Positions 1-7,542 of a stretch of 24,276 nt of DNA are shown piece by piece. Numbering within the stretch: the stretch's first letter is position 1; each line of letters begins with the position of its first letter. The stretch is taken from the NCBI GenBank assembly GCA_018064305.1, contig JAGHVP010000270.1, forward strand, positions 1 through 24,276. Reading direction: 5' to 3'. The notes below the pieces were generated by a model. It had not been told where the DNA came from. It saw only the letters and a list, made by a program, of their open reading frames with translations, and did not search any database. The position numbers and the translations under genes were made by a program. This stretch comes from Candidatus Equibacterium intestinale (GTDB taxonomy: Bacteria > Bacteroidota > Bacteroidia > Bacteroidales > UBA932).

Positions 1-375
1 TTGTCATCTGATGTTCCGTGGGTGTTTTGCCTATCATAACGCTTGATTATTTGCAGGTTTCTGACTACAAGTTAAGCATTTCCGGGCAATTTTGCAAGTA
101 TATTTTGACTTATTTCACTGATTATTAATGCGTTGATGGTTTAGCAGGGACGACTAATAAGTTTGGGCGTAGCATTCTTGCAGCCGGGCCGAAGGGACGG
201 CTGTAAAAGGAGGAGGTTTCAAGGTGCGGCATTAACCACGCCTGTTTAGCGTAAAGCGGCGCCTCTATTCCGACATACCTTCCCCACGCAGCCCAGCCGG
301 CGCAGACGGGCAGAAATGCCACTATGCTGCCGGCGCCAGTATGAGAGACAGCGGAATTCAAAATCGTAAAACGAA
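1..375. other. Gene-free stretch with GC-rich, dyad-rich island
   Basis: I see no convincing gene here. Bases 1-160 are AT-rich and have stops in all plus frames within the first 45 bases. Bases 165-350 are clearly richer in G and C than their flanks and contain several dyads: CAGCCG/CGGCTG around 181-203, and two copies of the palindromic core GCCGGC about 30 bp apart near 297-336. A 78-codon minus-strand frame (361 to 125) exists, but it starts with TTG, has no recognisable family, and lies just past the terminator of the thioredoxin gene. A TAAGTTTG at 158-165 matches the Bacteroidetes -7 consensus on the plus strand, but its best -33 partner (TTG at 133-135) is spaced 22 bp and no plus-strand gene follows. 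A structured RNA or an intergenic repeat is possible; neither can be shown from one copy. Confidence 0.4.
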
Positions 376-407
376 AGTAGGAAGAAAACTTTCGTTTTCC
401 TCCTACT
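376..407 (-). terminator. Intrinsic terminator of the serC-to-thioredoxin operon
   Basis: Read on the minus strand, two 14-nt arms (407-394 and 389-376) pair fully, with one G-U wobble, around a GAAA loop closed by C-G. A T-rich tail (TTCGTTTT) follows at 375-368. On the plus strand the same position is an A-C mismatch, so the hairpin is better formed in minus-strand RNA. It starts about 28 nt after the stop of the thioredoxin-like lipoprotein gene, as expected for the end of that transcript. The tail is interrupted, so efficiency may be moderate. Confidence 0.75.
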
Positions 408-435
408 CGATTTTTGTTTGGTATTTGTTGATTGA

Positions 436-1452
436 TTATTCCTGGCTGAGGTGTTTGTCAATAGCCTCGTGGATACCTTCGCCGCGGAGTTCGCGCTCGA
501 GGATTGTACCGTCGGGACCGATGAGGATGATCTGAGGGATACCGCTGATACCGTAGTTTGTGGTTGCTGACTTGTCGTCACCTACAGTGAAAGTGGGATA
601 TTTGATTCCGAGATCATCAAGAGCCTTGAGGTAACCTTCCTGGTTGTCCCATACGTCGATACCTACAACAGTGACGTTCTTGTCTGCATATTCCTCGCTT
701 ACCTTGATGAGGTAGGGGATCTCACCACGGCAGGGACCGCACCATGAAGCCCAGAAGTCAACTACAGTATATTTGCCCTTGCCTGCATAGTCGCTGAGGC
801 AAGCGTCTTTACCGTCGCGGGTCTTGCCACCTGTTACGTCAACGAAAGGTTTGCCAGGGCAGGTATTCTCGATGTGTGTGAGGTTTTCTCTTGCTGAAGT
901 CACGAACTTGCTGTTCTTGATGAAGTCAGCTGCGCCTTCGAGCCACTCGTCAAGCTCTGCGTTTGATGTGAAGTCGTAGATGCTGTTGCGGAGAACGTAT
1001 GCACCGAGACCGTTGGTCTTGTTTGCCTCGTAGGTCTCTTTCATCATCTTCTTTGCACCTTCCTCGTCATCGTTCTTGTAGAGTGCGCGGACATTGTCAT
1101 AGAATTCATTGAGGGCTGTGGTGAGCTTGCCGGCTGTGAAGTCGAGTGAGTCGAGGTTCAGGGTGATATTGCCTTTCTCAGGGATGAATGCGAACTGGCG
1201 GCCAACCTGGCGGCCGTTTGCAATAACACCGATTGTCTTGACAGTAGTGTCGGTTGCCTCGCCTTCGAATTTGAATGTACCGTCAACGATGACAGCTGTG
1301 TCGCGTACACCTGTGAACATGTCCCTCATGAGGATGATAGCATCTTTCAGGTCGTCTGTCTCAGCGATTGTTCCGTTGATGCAGTAAGTACCGTTGCCGC
1401 TGCAAGAAATCAATGCTGCTGCAACTGAAATGAGTGTGAAAAATTTTTTCAT
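436..1452 (-). CDS. Thioredoxin-fold lipoprotein, TlpA/ResA type with DUF4369-like N-terminus
   Basis: A 338-residue protein. Residues 1-17 are a lipoprotein signal with lipobox LISC (Cys17), so it should be anchored in the envelope facing the periplasm. Residues 20-120 resemble the DUF4369 beta domain that precedes thioredoxin domains in many Bacteroidetes proteins. Residues 200-338 are a TlpA/ResA-type thioredoxin fold with active site WCGPC at 237-241 and the cis-proline loop at I305-P306. Such proteins reduce or isomerise periplasmic disulfides; the partner is not visible. The frame extends 22 codons upstream to 1518, but the signal peptide at MKKFF fixes the start at 1452. It is the last gene of the minus-strand run, 28 nt after the ROK kinase gene, and a strong hairpin follows its stop. 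Family assignment is firm, substrate unknown. Confidence 0.9.
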   Translation of the reverse strand: MKKFFTLISVAAALISCSGNGTYCINGTIAETDDLKDAIILMRDMFTGVRDTAVIVDGTFKFEGEATDTTVKTIGVIANGRQVGRQFAFIPEKGNITLNLDSLDFTAGKLTTALNEFYDNVRALYKNDDEEGAKKMMKETYEANKTNGLGAYVLRNSIYDFTSNAELDEWLEGAADFIKNSKFVTSARENLTHIENTCPGKPFVDVTGGKTRDGKDACLSDYAGKGKYTVVDFWASWCGPCRGEIPYLIKVSEEYADKNVTVVGIDVWDNQEGYLKALDDLGIKYPTFTVGDDKSATTNYGISGIPQIILIGPDGTILERELRGEGIHEAIDKHLSQE

Positions 1453-1480
1453 TGTTAGTGTCAGATAATATTTTGTTTTT

Positions 1481-2434
1481 TTACCAAGCCAAAGCACTTG
1501 CGCCAAGGATTGCTGCATCGGATTCCTTCAGGGCGCTGGGAATCACTGCTACTTTTCCTTTCCAGATAGGCAGCAGATTAGCTTCCATAGATTCTTTAAT
1601 AGGGTTGAATATGAATTCACCGGCACGTGCCAGACCACCGAATACCACGATAGCCTCAGGCGCGCTGAATGCCACGAAATCTGCGAACTGACGGCCAAGC
1701 ATCTTGCCTGTGAATGCAAATACGTCCAAAGCAAGCTTGTCGCCCTTTACGGCAGCTTCATATACATCCTTAGAGGTGATTTCCTGAACATCGTTAAGAA
1801 CGCTGTCTTCATACTTGTCTGAACCGAGCCATTCGCGTGCTGTCCTTGCAACGCCGATTGCTGAAGCGTATGCCTCGAGGCAGCCCTGTTTGCCGCATGC
1901 GCACTGACGGCCGTTGTTGCGTACTGCGCAGGTGTGGCCGAGCTCGCCGGCAAAGCCGTCGTGACCGTAAACAAGCTCACCGTTGACAATGATGCCGCTG
2001 CCGACACCTGTGCCGAGGGTGATCATGATGAAGTTCTTCATTCCGCGTGCCGCACCGTAGGTCATCTCACCCACAGCAGCCGCGTTGGCGTCGTTGGTGA
2101 GTGTTACGGGAACGCCCAGCTGTTTCTCCATATATGCCTTTACGGGTACTGAATGATGATGTGCCCAGGGAAGGTTGGGAGCGAATGCGATGCATCCGGT
2201 GTAATAATTGCCGTTAGGAGCGCCGATGCCCACACCCTGGATCTGGTCCATTCCAACGTTTGAAGCCAGGCTCTTGATGGTGTCACATACGGAATCCATG
2301 AATTTTTCGCCTTCGTCCTCACCGTATTTAGAGGTGATGACTGTCTGTGCGACGATGTCGCCGCGACGGTCTACGATGCCTATCTTGGTGGTCTGTCCGC
2401 CGATATCGACACCGGCTACGTAAGGTTTGTCCAT
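1481..2434 (-). CDS. ROK-family sugar kinase, probable glucokinase
   Basis: A 317-residue cytoplasmic kinase of the ROK family. Visible motifs are the N-terminal phosphate-binding loop DIGGQTTK (10-17), the catalytic aspartate in LTNDANAA (Asp115), the second phosphate loop GTGVGSG (141-147), the sugar-binding Glu164 and His167 in GELGH, and the ROK zinc site CACGKQGC (Cys178, Cys180, Cys185). The length is normal for a single-domain ROK kinase; the N-terminal helix-turn-helix of ROK repressors is absent, so this is an enzyme rather than a regulator. It lies 17 nt after the MFS sugar transporter gene, which suggests that it phosphorylates the imported hexose, most likely glucose. ROK kinases also include fructo-, manno- and N-acetylhexosamine kinases, so exact specificity is inferred. 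Confidence 0.88.
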   Translation of the reverse strand: MDKPYVAGVDIGGQTTKIGIVDRRGDIVAQTVITSKYGEDEGEKFMDSVCDTIKSLASNVGMDQIQGVGIGAPNGNYYTGCIAFAPNLPWAHHHSVPVKAYMEKQLGVPVTLTNDANAAAVGEMTYGAARGMKNFIMITLGTGVGSGIIVNGELVYGHDGFAGELGHTCAVRNNGRQCACGKQGCLEAYASAIGVARTAREWLGSDKYEDSVLNDVQEITSKDVYEAAVKGDKLALDVFAFTGKMLGRQFADFVAFSAPEAIVVFGGLARAGEFIFNPIKESMEANLLPIWKGKVAVIPSALKESDAAILGASALAW

Positions 2435-2451
2435 ATTATATAAATAGTATA

Positions 2452-3768
2452 TTAGTCAACGGGGATGTCTTTGTTTACATTCTTTGAGCCTATGAGGGCG
2501 TAGAAGAGGAGATATGCAACACCGATCAGAGGAACGATGTAAGATATCATATAGGTAGCCTTGTCAGCGATGAAGTTCTGGATAAGGGGAAGAACGCCGC
2601 CACCTACAACCATCATCATGAAGATACCAGATGCGAGTGCGGTGTATTTGCCGAGACCCTCTACTGCAAGGTTGAAGATACCTGTCCACATGACTGAAGT
2701 GCAGAGACCGCATAGGACGATGAGAAGTGCGCTCAGGGGAACTGATACCATATCGAAGCCCTTGCCTGTGAATACGGGCATGTTGGTGGTGACAGTCTTG
2801 GGAGTGAACATGGCTGCGAGGATGAGGCAGATTGCAACAGCTGAAACCACTGTAAGCATTGCCTTGCTTGAAACCTTACCGCTGATGAAAGAACCTACGA
2901 TACGGCCGCAGAGCATGAGGAACCAGTATGTACCTGCCACGAAGCCTGCGATTGCAGCTGCGTTTGCAACAAGGCCCGCACCCTTTGCAGAAGCGTCTGA
3001 AAGGAAGAAGTTGAGTGTGCCGGGAAGACCTACCTCAACACCTACATATATGAAGATTGCGATGGTTCCGAGAACGAAGTGACGGAAAGACCAGGGGCTG
3101 TGCTCGAACTTGACATTGCTGTCTACGTTGTCGGGGTTGGCGATGGGGATGAACAGGAGCACGATGAATGCTGCTGCGAACACTGCCAGTGCAACGAAGA
3201 GGACGGGGTTGACGTCGGCCAGCTTGGTGTCTTTTGAAATCTCACCGATGAGTGCACCTACGAACATAGGGGTGAGAGTACCTGCAGTAGAGTTGAGGGT
3301 ACCGCCGATCATGTTGAGCTGGTTGCCTTTGTTTCCGCCGCCGCCGATTGTGTTGAGCATGGGGTTGACCACTGTGTTGAGCATACATACGCAGAGACCT
3401 GAGATGAATGCGCCCAGCAGATATACGAAGAATGCTGCGGGAACACCTGCGATGGTGCCGTCACCGAGCTTGCCGCTGAGGAACTGAACACCCACGCCGA
3501 TGAAGCCTACTGCGATGGCGATGAGGGCTGTGTTCTTGTATCCTCTCTTGAGGAGCATCTTTCCAGCGGGGATACCCATGAACAGGTAAGCCAGGAAGTT
3601 CATCATGTTACCCATCATACCGAGGGCGTTGCTGCCGTCGATACCGGGCTGAGCTTTCCAAACATTGCCGATAGGCGCTGCAAGGTTGGTTACAAATGCG
3701 ATCATTGCATAAAGGAACATCATGGTGATGATGGCAATGATCTTACCGTTTGATTTCTGTTGTGCCAT
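2452..3768 (-). CDS. MFS sugar transporter, FucP/GluP-like
   Basis: A 438-residue, very hydrophobic inner-membrane protein with about twelve predicted membrane spans from residue 10 to 430 and a short charged C-terminus. The N-terminal half carries an MFS-type loop after span 2 (GIPAGKMLLKRGYKN), and the middle has a charged cytoplasmic loop (around 210-230), as usual between the two six-helix halves. The pattern of glycine-rich helices resembles the Bacteroidetes sugar:proton symporters of the FucP/GluP group. The gene precedes a ROK sugar kinase by 17 nt on the same strand, giving an uptake-plus-phosphorylation pair. Glucose or galactose are the likeliest substrates, but this comes from context, not from a specificity motif. 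It begins 24 nt after the DUF1015 gene, probably in the same transcript. Confidence 0.85.
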   Translation of the reverse strand: MAQQKSNGKIIAIITMMFLYAMIAFVTNLAAPIGNVWKAQPGIDGSNALGMMGNMMNFLAYLFMGIPAGKMLLKRGYKNTALIAIAVGFIGVGVQFLSGKLGDGTIAGVPAAFFVYLLGAFISGLCVCMLNTVVNPMLNTIGGGGNKGNQLNMIGGTLNSTAGTLTPMFVGALIGEISKDTKLADVNPVLFVALAVFAAAFIVLLFIPIANPDNVDSNVKFEHSPWSFRHFVLGTIAIFIYVGVEVGLPGTLNFFLSDASAKGAGLVANAAAIAGFVAGTYWFLMLCGRIVGSFISGKVSSKAMLTVVSAVAICLILAAMFTPKTVTTNMPVFTGKGFDMVSVPLSALLIVLCGLCTSVMWTGIFNLAVEGLGKYTALASGIFMMMVVGGGVLPLIQNFIADKATYMISYIVPLIGVAYLLFYALIGSKNVNKDIPVD

Positions 3769-3792
3769 ACTTTTGAGTTTTATAGTTATTGA

Positions 3793-5034
3793 TTATTTGT
3801 CAAGTTTGTGAATTGCAAGTCCGCTGCGCAGCTTGGGCTCGAACCATGTGGTCTTCGGGGGCATTATGCTACCTGCGTCGGCAATGTCGGTGAGCTGTTT
3901 CATCGAAACGGGGAAGAGGGCGAATGCAACTGCCATCTCTCCGCTGTCCACCCTGCGCTTGAGCTCGCCAAGGCCGCGGATGCCGCCCACGAAGTCGATC
4001 CTCTTGCTGGTGCGCAGGTCCTTTATGCCGAGGATTGCGTCAAGCACCAGGTTTGAAAGCAGAGTCACGTCCAGCACACCGATAGGGTCGCTGTCATTGA
4101 AGGTTCCCTCCTTTGCAGTGAGGCTGTACCAGCACCCCTCGAGATACATAGAGAAGTTGTGCAGTGCGGCGGGCCTGTAGATGACGCTTCCTGCCTTCTC
4201 AACCTTGAAGCTCTTTTCAAGAGCTGCCAGGAATTCTGCGGTGCTGAGCCCGTTGAGGTCTTTCACCACGCGGTTGTAGTCTATGATCTTGAGCTGGCTC
4301 TCGGGGAAAGCAACAGCCATGAACCAGTTGTATTCCTCGTTGCCGCAGTGGTTGGGGTTGGCAGCCTTCTTCTCTGCTCCCACAAGGGCGGCAGCCGCCG
4401 TGCGGTGGTGCCCGTCGGCGATGTAGAAGGCGGGGATTCCGGCGAATGTGTCTGATATGGTGGCGATGGTCATTTCATCGTCTATCACCCAGAAATGGTG
4501 GCCGAAACCGTCTTCTGCCACAAAGTCGTATTCTGCGGGTTTCTCTATGGTGGCCTTTATGATGCCGTCAAGCACTTCATTGTCCTTGAATGCAAAGAAT
4601 ACGGGCTCTAGGTTGGCATTCTGCGCGCGGACGTGCTTCATGCGGTCTTCCTCCTTGTCCTTGCGGGTGAGCTCGTGTTTCTTTATCGTGCCGTTCAGGT
4701 AGTCCTCTACATTGGCGCAGATCACAAAGCCATACTGTGTACGGCCGTCCATGGTCTGGGCGTAGAGATAGTAGTTCTCCTTGCTGTCCTGCACAAGCCA
4801 TCCTTTCTGCTGCCAGAGAGCGAAGTTCGCTACGGCTTTGGTGTACACCTCCGGGGCATGTTCGTCTGCGATGGGGTCGAAATCTATCTCGGGCTTGATG
4901 ATGTGCAGCAGTGATTTTTCGCCTGCCTCTGCCTTCGCCTCAACGGAATTGAGGACGTCGTATGGACGCGAAGCGACCTCCACAACGTATTTCTTGGGAG
5001 GTCGGATTGCTGCAAAAGGTTTGACTTTTACCAT
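3793..5034 (-). CDS. DUF1015 family protein of unknown function, in the serine operon
   Basis: A 413-residue, apparently cytoplasmic protein with no signal or membrane span. It matches the DUF1015 family by overall length and by family-like segments: RPYDV near residue 23, a charged stretch ending in KEEDRMKH near 127-134, and the hallmark IADGHHRTAAA at 205-215. The function of the family is not settled. The DGHHR segment recalls the core motif of ParB-like folds, which include the archaeal free-serine kinase SerK and SbnI; that resemblance is my inference. The gene follows serA by 14 nt and serC is just upstream, so a role close to phosphoserine or serine is reasonable. No phosphoserine phosphatase is present in the window. 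The start at 5034 is the only one preserving the N-terminal VKPFAAIRP segment. Confidence 0.85.
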   Translation of the reverse strand: MVKVKPFAAIRPPKKYVVEVASRPYDVLNSVEAKAEAGEKSLLHIIKPEIDFDPIADEHAPEVYTKAVANFALWQQKGWLVQDSKENYYLYAQTMDGRTQYGFVICANVEDYLNGTIKKHELTRKDKEEDRMKHVRAQNANLEPVFFAFKDNEVLDGIIKATIEKPAEYDFVAEDGFGHHFWVIDDEMTIATISDTFAGIPAFYIADGHHRTAAAALVGAEKKAANPNHCGNEEYNWFMAVAFPESQLKIIDYNRVVKDLNGLSTAEFLAALEKSFKVEKAGSVIYRPAALHNFSMYLEGCWYSLTAKEGTFNDSDPIGVLDVTLLSNLVLDAILGIKDLRTSKRIDFVGGIRGLGELKRRVDSGEMAVAFALFPVSMKQLTDIADAGSIMPPKTTWFEPKLRSGLAIHKLDK

Positions 5035-5048
5035 AGATGGAGCGGTTG

Positions 5049-5972
5049 TTAGAATTTGTTCAACTGGAACTTGGTGCAGCCGGTTGCGAAGAAATCACAT
5101 ATCTGGCGGGCTGCCGCAAGGCCGGCGTTGATATTGGCCTCGGCCGTCTGTGCGCCCATCTTCTTCGGGGTGGCGAACACCCTCACACCGAATTTCTCTT
5201 TCAGTTCGGCATAGTTGTCGGGAGCGATGTCGGTGATATATTTGAGGTCTTCGCGCTCTGAGAGTGCCTTCATCAGCCCTTCTTCGTCAATCACTTCCTT
5301 GCGGGCGGTGTTGACCAGTGTGGCGCCCTTCGGCATCTTTGTGATAAGGTCGTAACCGATAGACTTGACTGTCTGGGGAGTTGCAGGGATGTGTACAGAT
5401 ACGAAGTTGCAGCTCGAGTAGAGCTCTTCAAGTGAAGCTGCGGGCCTTGCACCTGCCTCTGCTATCTTTTCTGCAGGGATGAAGGGGTCGATTGCCATGA
5501 CTTCCATTCCGAGGGCCTCGGCTTTCTTCCCTACAAGACGGCCCACATTGCCGAATGCCTGGATACCGACTTTCTTGCCGGAGATTTCGCTGCCTGTGGC
5601 GGGAGTGAACTGGCCGCGGCTCATGTATATCATCATTGCTATTGCAAGCTCGGCCACTGCATTGGAGTTCTGGCCGGGAGTGTTCATGGCTACAACCTTG
5701 TGTGCGCTGCAGGCGTCCAGGTCGAGGTTGTCGAAACCTGCTCCTGCGCGTACCACAATCTTGAGGTTCTTCGCTGCCTCAACCACCTCTGCGGTGACTT
5801 TGTCGGAACGCACAATCATTGCATCGGCATCGGCTGCCGCTGCCACAAGCTCTTCCTTGGTTGTGTATTTCTCAAGAAGGGCGAGTGTGTGGCCCGCCTT
5901 CTCGACGATATCTTTGATTCCTGCCACCGCCGCAGCTGCAAAAGGCTTTTCTGTTGCTACAAGTACTTTCAT
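5049..5972 (-). CDS. serA: D-3-phosphoglycerate dehydrogenase, short lysine-type
   Basis: A 307-residue NAD-dependent dehydrogenase of the D-2-hydroxyacid family, catalysing the first step of serine synthesis from 3-phosphoglycerate. Visible features are the substrate segment RAGAGFDNLD (75-84), the nucleotide fold AFGNVG (139-144, with Ala in place of the usual first Gly), the active-site Arg224 in NTARKE, and DIAPD (248-252). The usual catalytic histidine motif TPHxG reads TPKKMG at 268-273, so lysine 270 or 271 takes the histidine position. This lysine variant, short and without regulatory ACT domain, is known from Bacteroides and from Entamoeba PGDH. Lack of an ACT domain argues against classical serine feedback. 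It follows serC by 6 nt. Confidence in the call is high because of the serC pairing. Confidence 0.92.
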   Translation of the reverse strand: MKVLVATEKPFAAAAVAGIKDIVEKAGHTLALLEKYTTKEELVAAAADADAMIVRSDKVTAEVVEAAKNLKIVVRAGAGFDNLDLDACSAHKVVAMNTPGQNSNAVAELAIAMMIYMSRGQFTPATGSEISGKKVGIQAFGNVGRLVGKKAEALGMEVMAIDPFIPAEKIAEAGARPAASLEELYSSCNFVSVHIPATPQTVKSIGYDLITKMPKGATLVNTARKEVIDEEGLMKALSEREDLKYITDIAPDNYAELKEKFGVRVFATPKKMGAQTAEANINAGLAAARQICDFFATGCTKFQLNKF

Positions 5973-5978
5973 CTCTTT

Positions 5979-7052
5979 CTATTTGTGAAGTTTCTCAAAT
6001 TCCTGCATGCATGCTACAAGTGCCTCCACTGCCTCTACGGGGCAGGCGTTGTAGAGCGATGCGCGGAAACCGCCCACTGAACGGTGGCCTTTGACGCCCA
6101 CCATACCGTGGTCTTTGGCAAATGCCATGAATTCGTCCTGGAGCTCTTCCTTGCCGGGAGCCATCACGAAGCATACGTTCATGATAGAACGGTCTTCCTT
6201 TGCAGCAGTGCCGACAAACATAGAGTTGCGGTCTATCTCGTCATAAAGCATCTCAGCCTTCCTGACATTGATCTTGTTGATTGCCTCGACACCACCCTGG
6301 GCCTTGAGCCACTTCAGTGTCTCGTTCATTACGAAGATCGAGAATACGGGAGGGGTGTTGAACATAGATGCGCCGTCGATGAATGTCTGGTAGTTGAGCA
6401 TTGTGGGAATGTAGCGGCTTACTTTTCCGAGAGTCTCTTTGTTGATGATGGCGAATGCCACGCCGGCAGGACCCACGTTCTTCTGTGCACCACCATAAAT
6501 CAGGGCGTATTTGCTCACGTCCACGGGACGGCTCATGATGTCTGATGACATATCGGCGATCAGGGGAACGGGTGAGTCGATGTCCTTGCGGATCTCAGTG
6601 CCGTAGATTGTGTTGTTGGTGGTGATATGGAAGTAGTCTGCGTCTGCAGGGATTTCGTAGTCTTTGGGGATATAGCAGAATGTCTTGTCTGCCGATGATG
6701 CAACTGCATAAGCCTCGCCAAGGCCCTTTGCCTCCTTGAGGGCTTTCTTTGCCCATACGCCGGTCTCGAGATAGGCGCCTTTCTTCTCCAGGAAGTTCAT
6801 TGCAACCATCAGGAACTGCATCGATGCGCCGCCGCCCATGAACAGGATCTCGTGGGTGTCGGGAATGTTCAAAAGTTCACGCCAAAGCGATCGGCACTCG
6901 TCCATTACGGCATCCCACTCCTTTGTCCTGTGTGAGATCTCGATTACAGACATACCGGTTCCTTTGAAATCTTTGAGAGCCTCGATTGCGGCCTCGATTG
7001 CGGGCTTGGGCAGAACGCACGGGCCAGCATTGAAATTGTAAACTTTTTTCAT
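5979..7052 (-). CDS. serC: Phosphoserine aminotransferase
   Basis: A 357-residue pyridoxal-phosphate enzyme of the class V aminotransferase fold, converting 3-phosphohydroxypyruvate and glutamate to O-phosphoserine and 2-oxoglutarate; SerC proteins also act in pyridoxine synthesis. The N-terminus (YNFNAGPCVLP, 5-15) is diagnostic, as are EISHR (38-42), the phosphate-binding GGGASMQF (73-80), the cofactor lysine Lys191 in GGAQKNVGPAG, and the C-terminal GGFRASLYNACP. Length is normal for the family. It is the first gene of a six-gene minus-strand run; a well-spaced promoter lies 29-59 bp upstream, over the 3' end of pyrI. serA follows after 6 nt, so the two enzymes that work in sequence are co-transcribed. 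Confidence 0.96.
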   Translation of the reverse strand: MKKVYNFNAGPCVLPKPAIEAAIEALKDFKGTGMSVIEISHRTKEWDAVMDECRSLWRELLNIPDTHEILFMGGGASMQFLMVAMNFLEKKGAYLETGVWAKKALKEAKGLGEAYAVASSADKTFCYIPKDYEIPADADYFHITTNNTIYGTEIRKDIDSPVPLIADMSSDIMSRPVDVSKYALIYGGAQKNVGPAGVAFAIINKETLGKVSRYIPTMLNYQTFIDGASMFNTPPVFSIFVMNETLKWLKAQGGVEAINKINVRKAEMLYDEIDRNSMFVGTAAKEDRSIMNVCFVMAPGKEELQDEFMAFAKDHGMVGVKGHRSVGGFRASLYNACPVEAVEALVACMQEFEKLHK

Positions 7053-7077
7053 TTTTATCGTAAGTGACGTTTGTAAG

Positions 7078-7533
7078 TTACAAAGGTATAAATTCAGTTG
7101 TTTTTTCGCAATAATGGCACAGAAGTTTGACCTTTTTTTCTTCTATCGAAGTGGTGAATTTCGTGGTTATCTTCTGGTGGTTGGTGACGCACATCGGATT
7201 GGCGCATCTTGCAATGCCCACAACGGTTTTGGGAAGGGTTATCGACTTCTTCTCCACCACTTTGTAGTCCTTGATGATGTTTACCGTGGCGGTGGGTGCC
7301 ACAAGGGCTATGCGGCCCAGTTCGTCATCGGCGAAGAAGCGGTCTGCTATCTTGATGATTCCCTTGTGCCTGAGGGTCTTGCTTTCGAGGTTGATGCCGA
7401 TGGTGACGGGATTCTCTGAATTCTGCAGGTCCAGCAGGTCCAGCACTCTGAAGATGCTCTGTGAGGGGATGTGGTCAAGCACGGTGCCGTCCTTGATGGC
7501 ACTGACTTTAAGTATGGGGGTTCCTTCGGTCAT
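7078..7533 (-). CDS. pyrI: Aspartate carbamoyltransferase regulatory chain
   Basis: A 151-residue regulatory subunit of aspartate transcarbamoylase. The N-terminal half (about 8-100) is the allosteric nucleotide-binding domain, with conserved IKDGTVLDHIP (13-23), and the C-terminal half is the zinc domain that contacts the catalytic chain, with Cys110, Cys115, Cys139 and Cys142. It lies 9 nt after pyrB on the same strand, as in enteric bacteria. Its presence implies the dodecameric, allosterically controlled form of the enzyme, with CTP inhibition and ATP activation as known for the family. The last codons abut the -7 element of the serC promoter, and no terminator is visible between pyrI and serC. 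Confidence 0.96.
   Translation of the reverse strand: MTEGTPILKVSAIKDGTVLDHIPSQSIFRVLDLLDLQNSENPVTIGINLESKTLRHKGIIKIADRFFADDELGRIALVAPTATVNIIKDYKVVEKKSITLPKTVVGIARCANPMCVTNHQKITTKFTTSIEEKKVKLLCHYCEKTTEFIPL
7081..7111 (-). promoter_or_regulatory. Promoter of the serC operon, overlapping the end of pyrI
   Basis: On the minus strand a TTG at 7111-7109 is followed after exactly 20 bp by TACCTTTG at 7088-7081, a full match to the Bacteroidetes -7 consensus TAnnTTTG. Transcription would begin near 7075, giving a leader of about 22 nt before the serC ATG at 7052. The -7 element directly precedes the pyrI stop codon, so this is an internal promoter that lets the serine genes be expressed apart from the pyrimidine genes. 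Confidence 0.65.
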
Positions 7534-7542
7534 GATTCGCTG

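Noticed and set aside
125..361. 78-codon minus-strand frame left of the thioredoxin gene
   Set aside because: TTG start, no family resemblance I can name, lies past a terminator, and its GC-rich sequence is better seen as structured or repeated DNA; kept only as part of the intergenic note.
1453..1518. Longer N-terminus for the thioredoxin lipoprotein gene
   Set aside because: The 22 extra codons run back over the 28-nt gap and into the ROK kinase gene and would bury the lipoprotein signal that begins at 1452.
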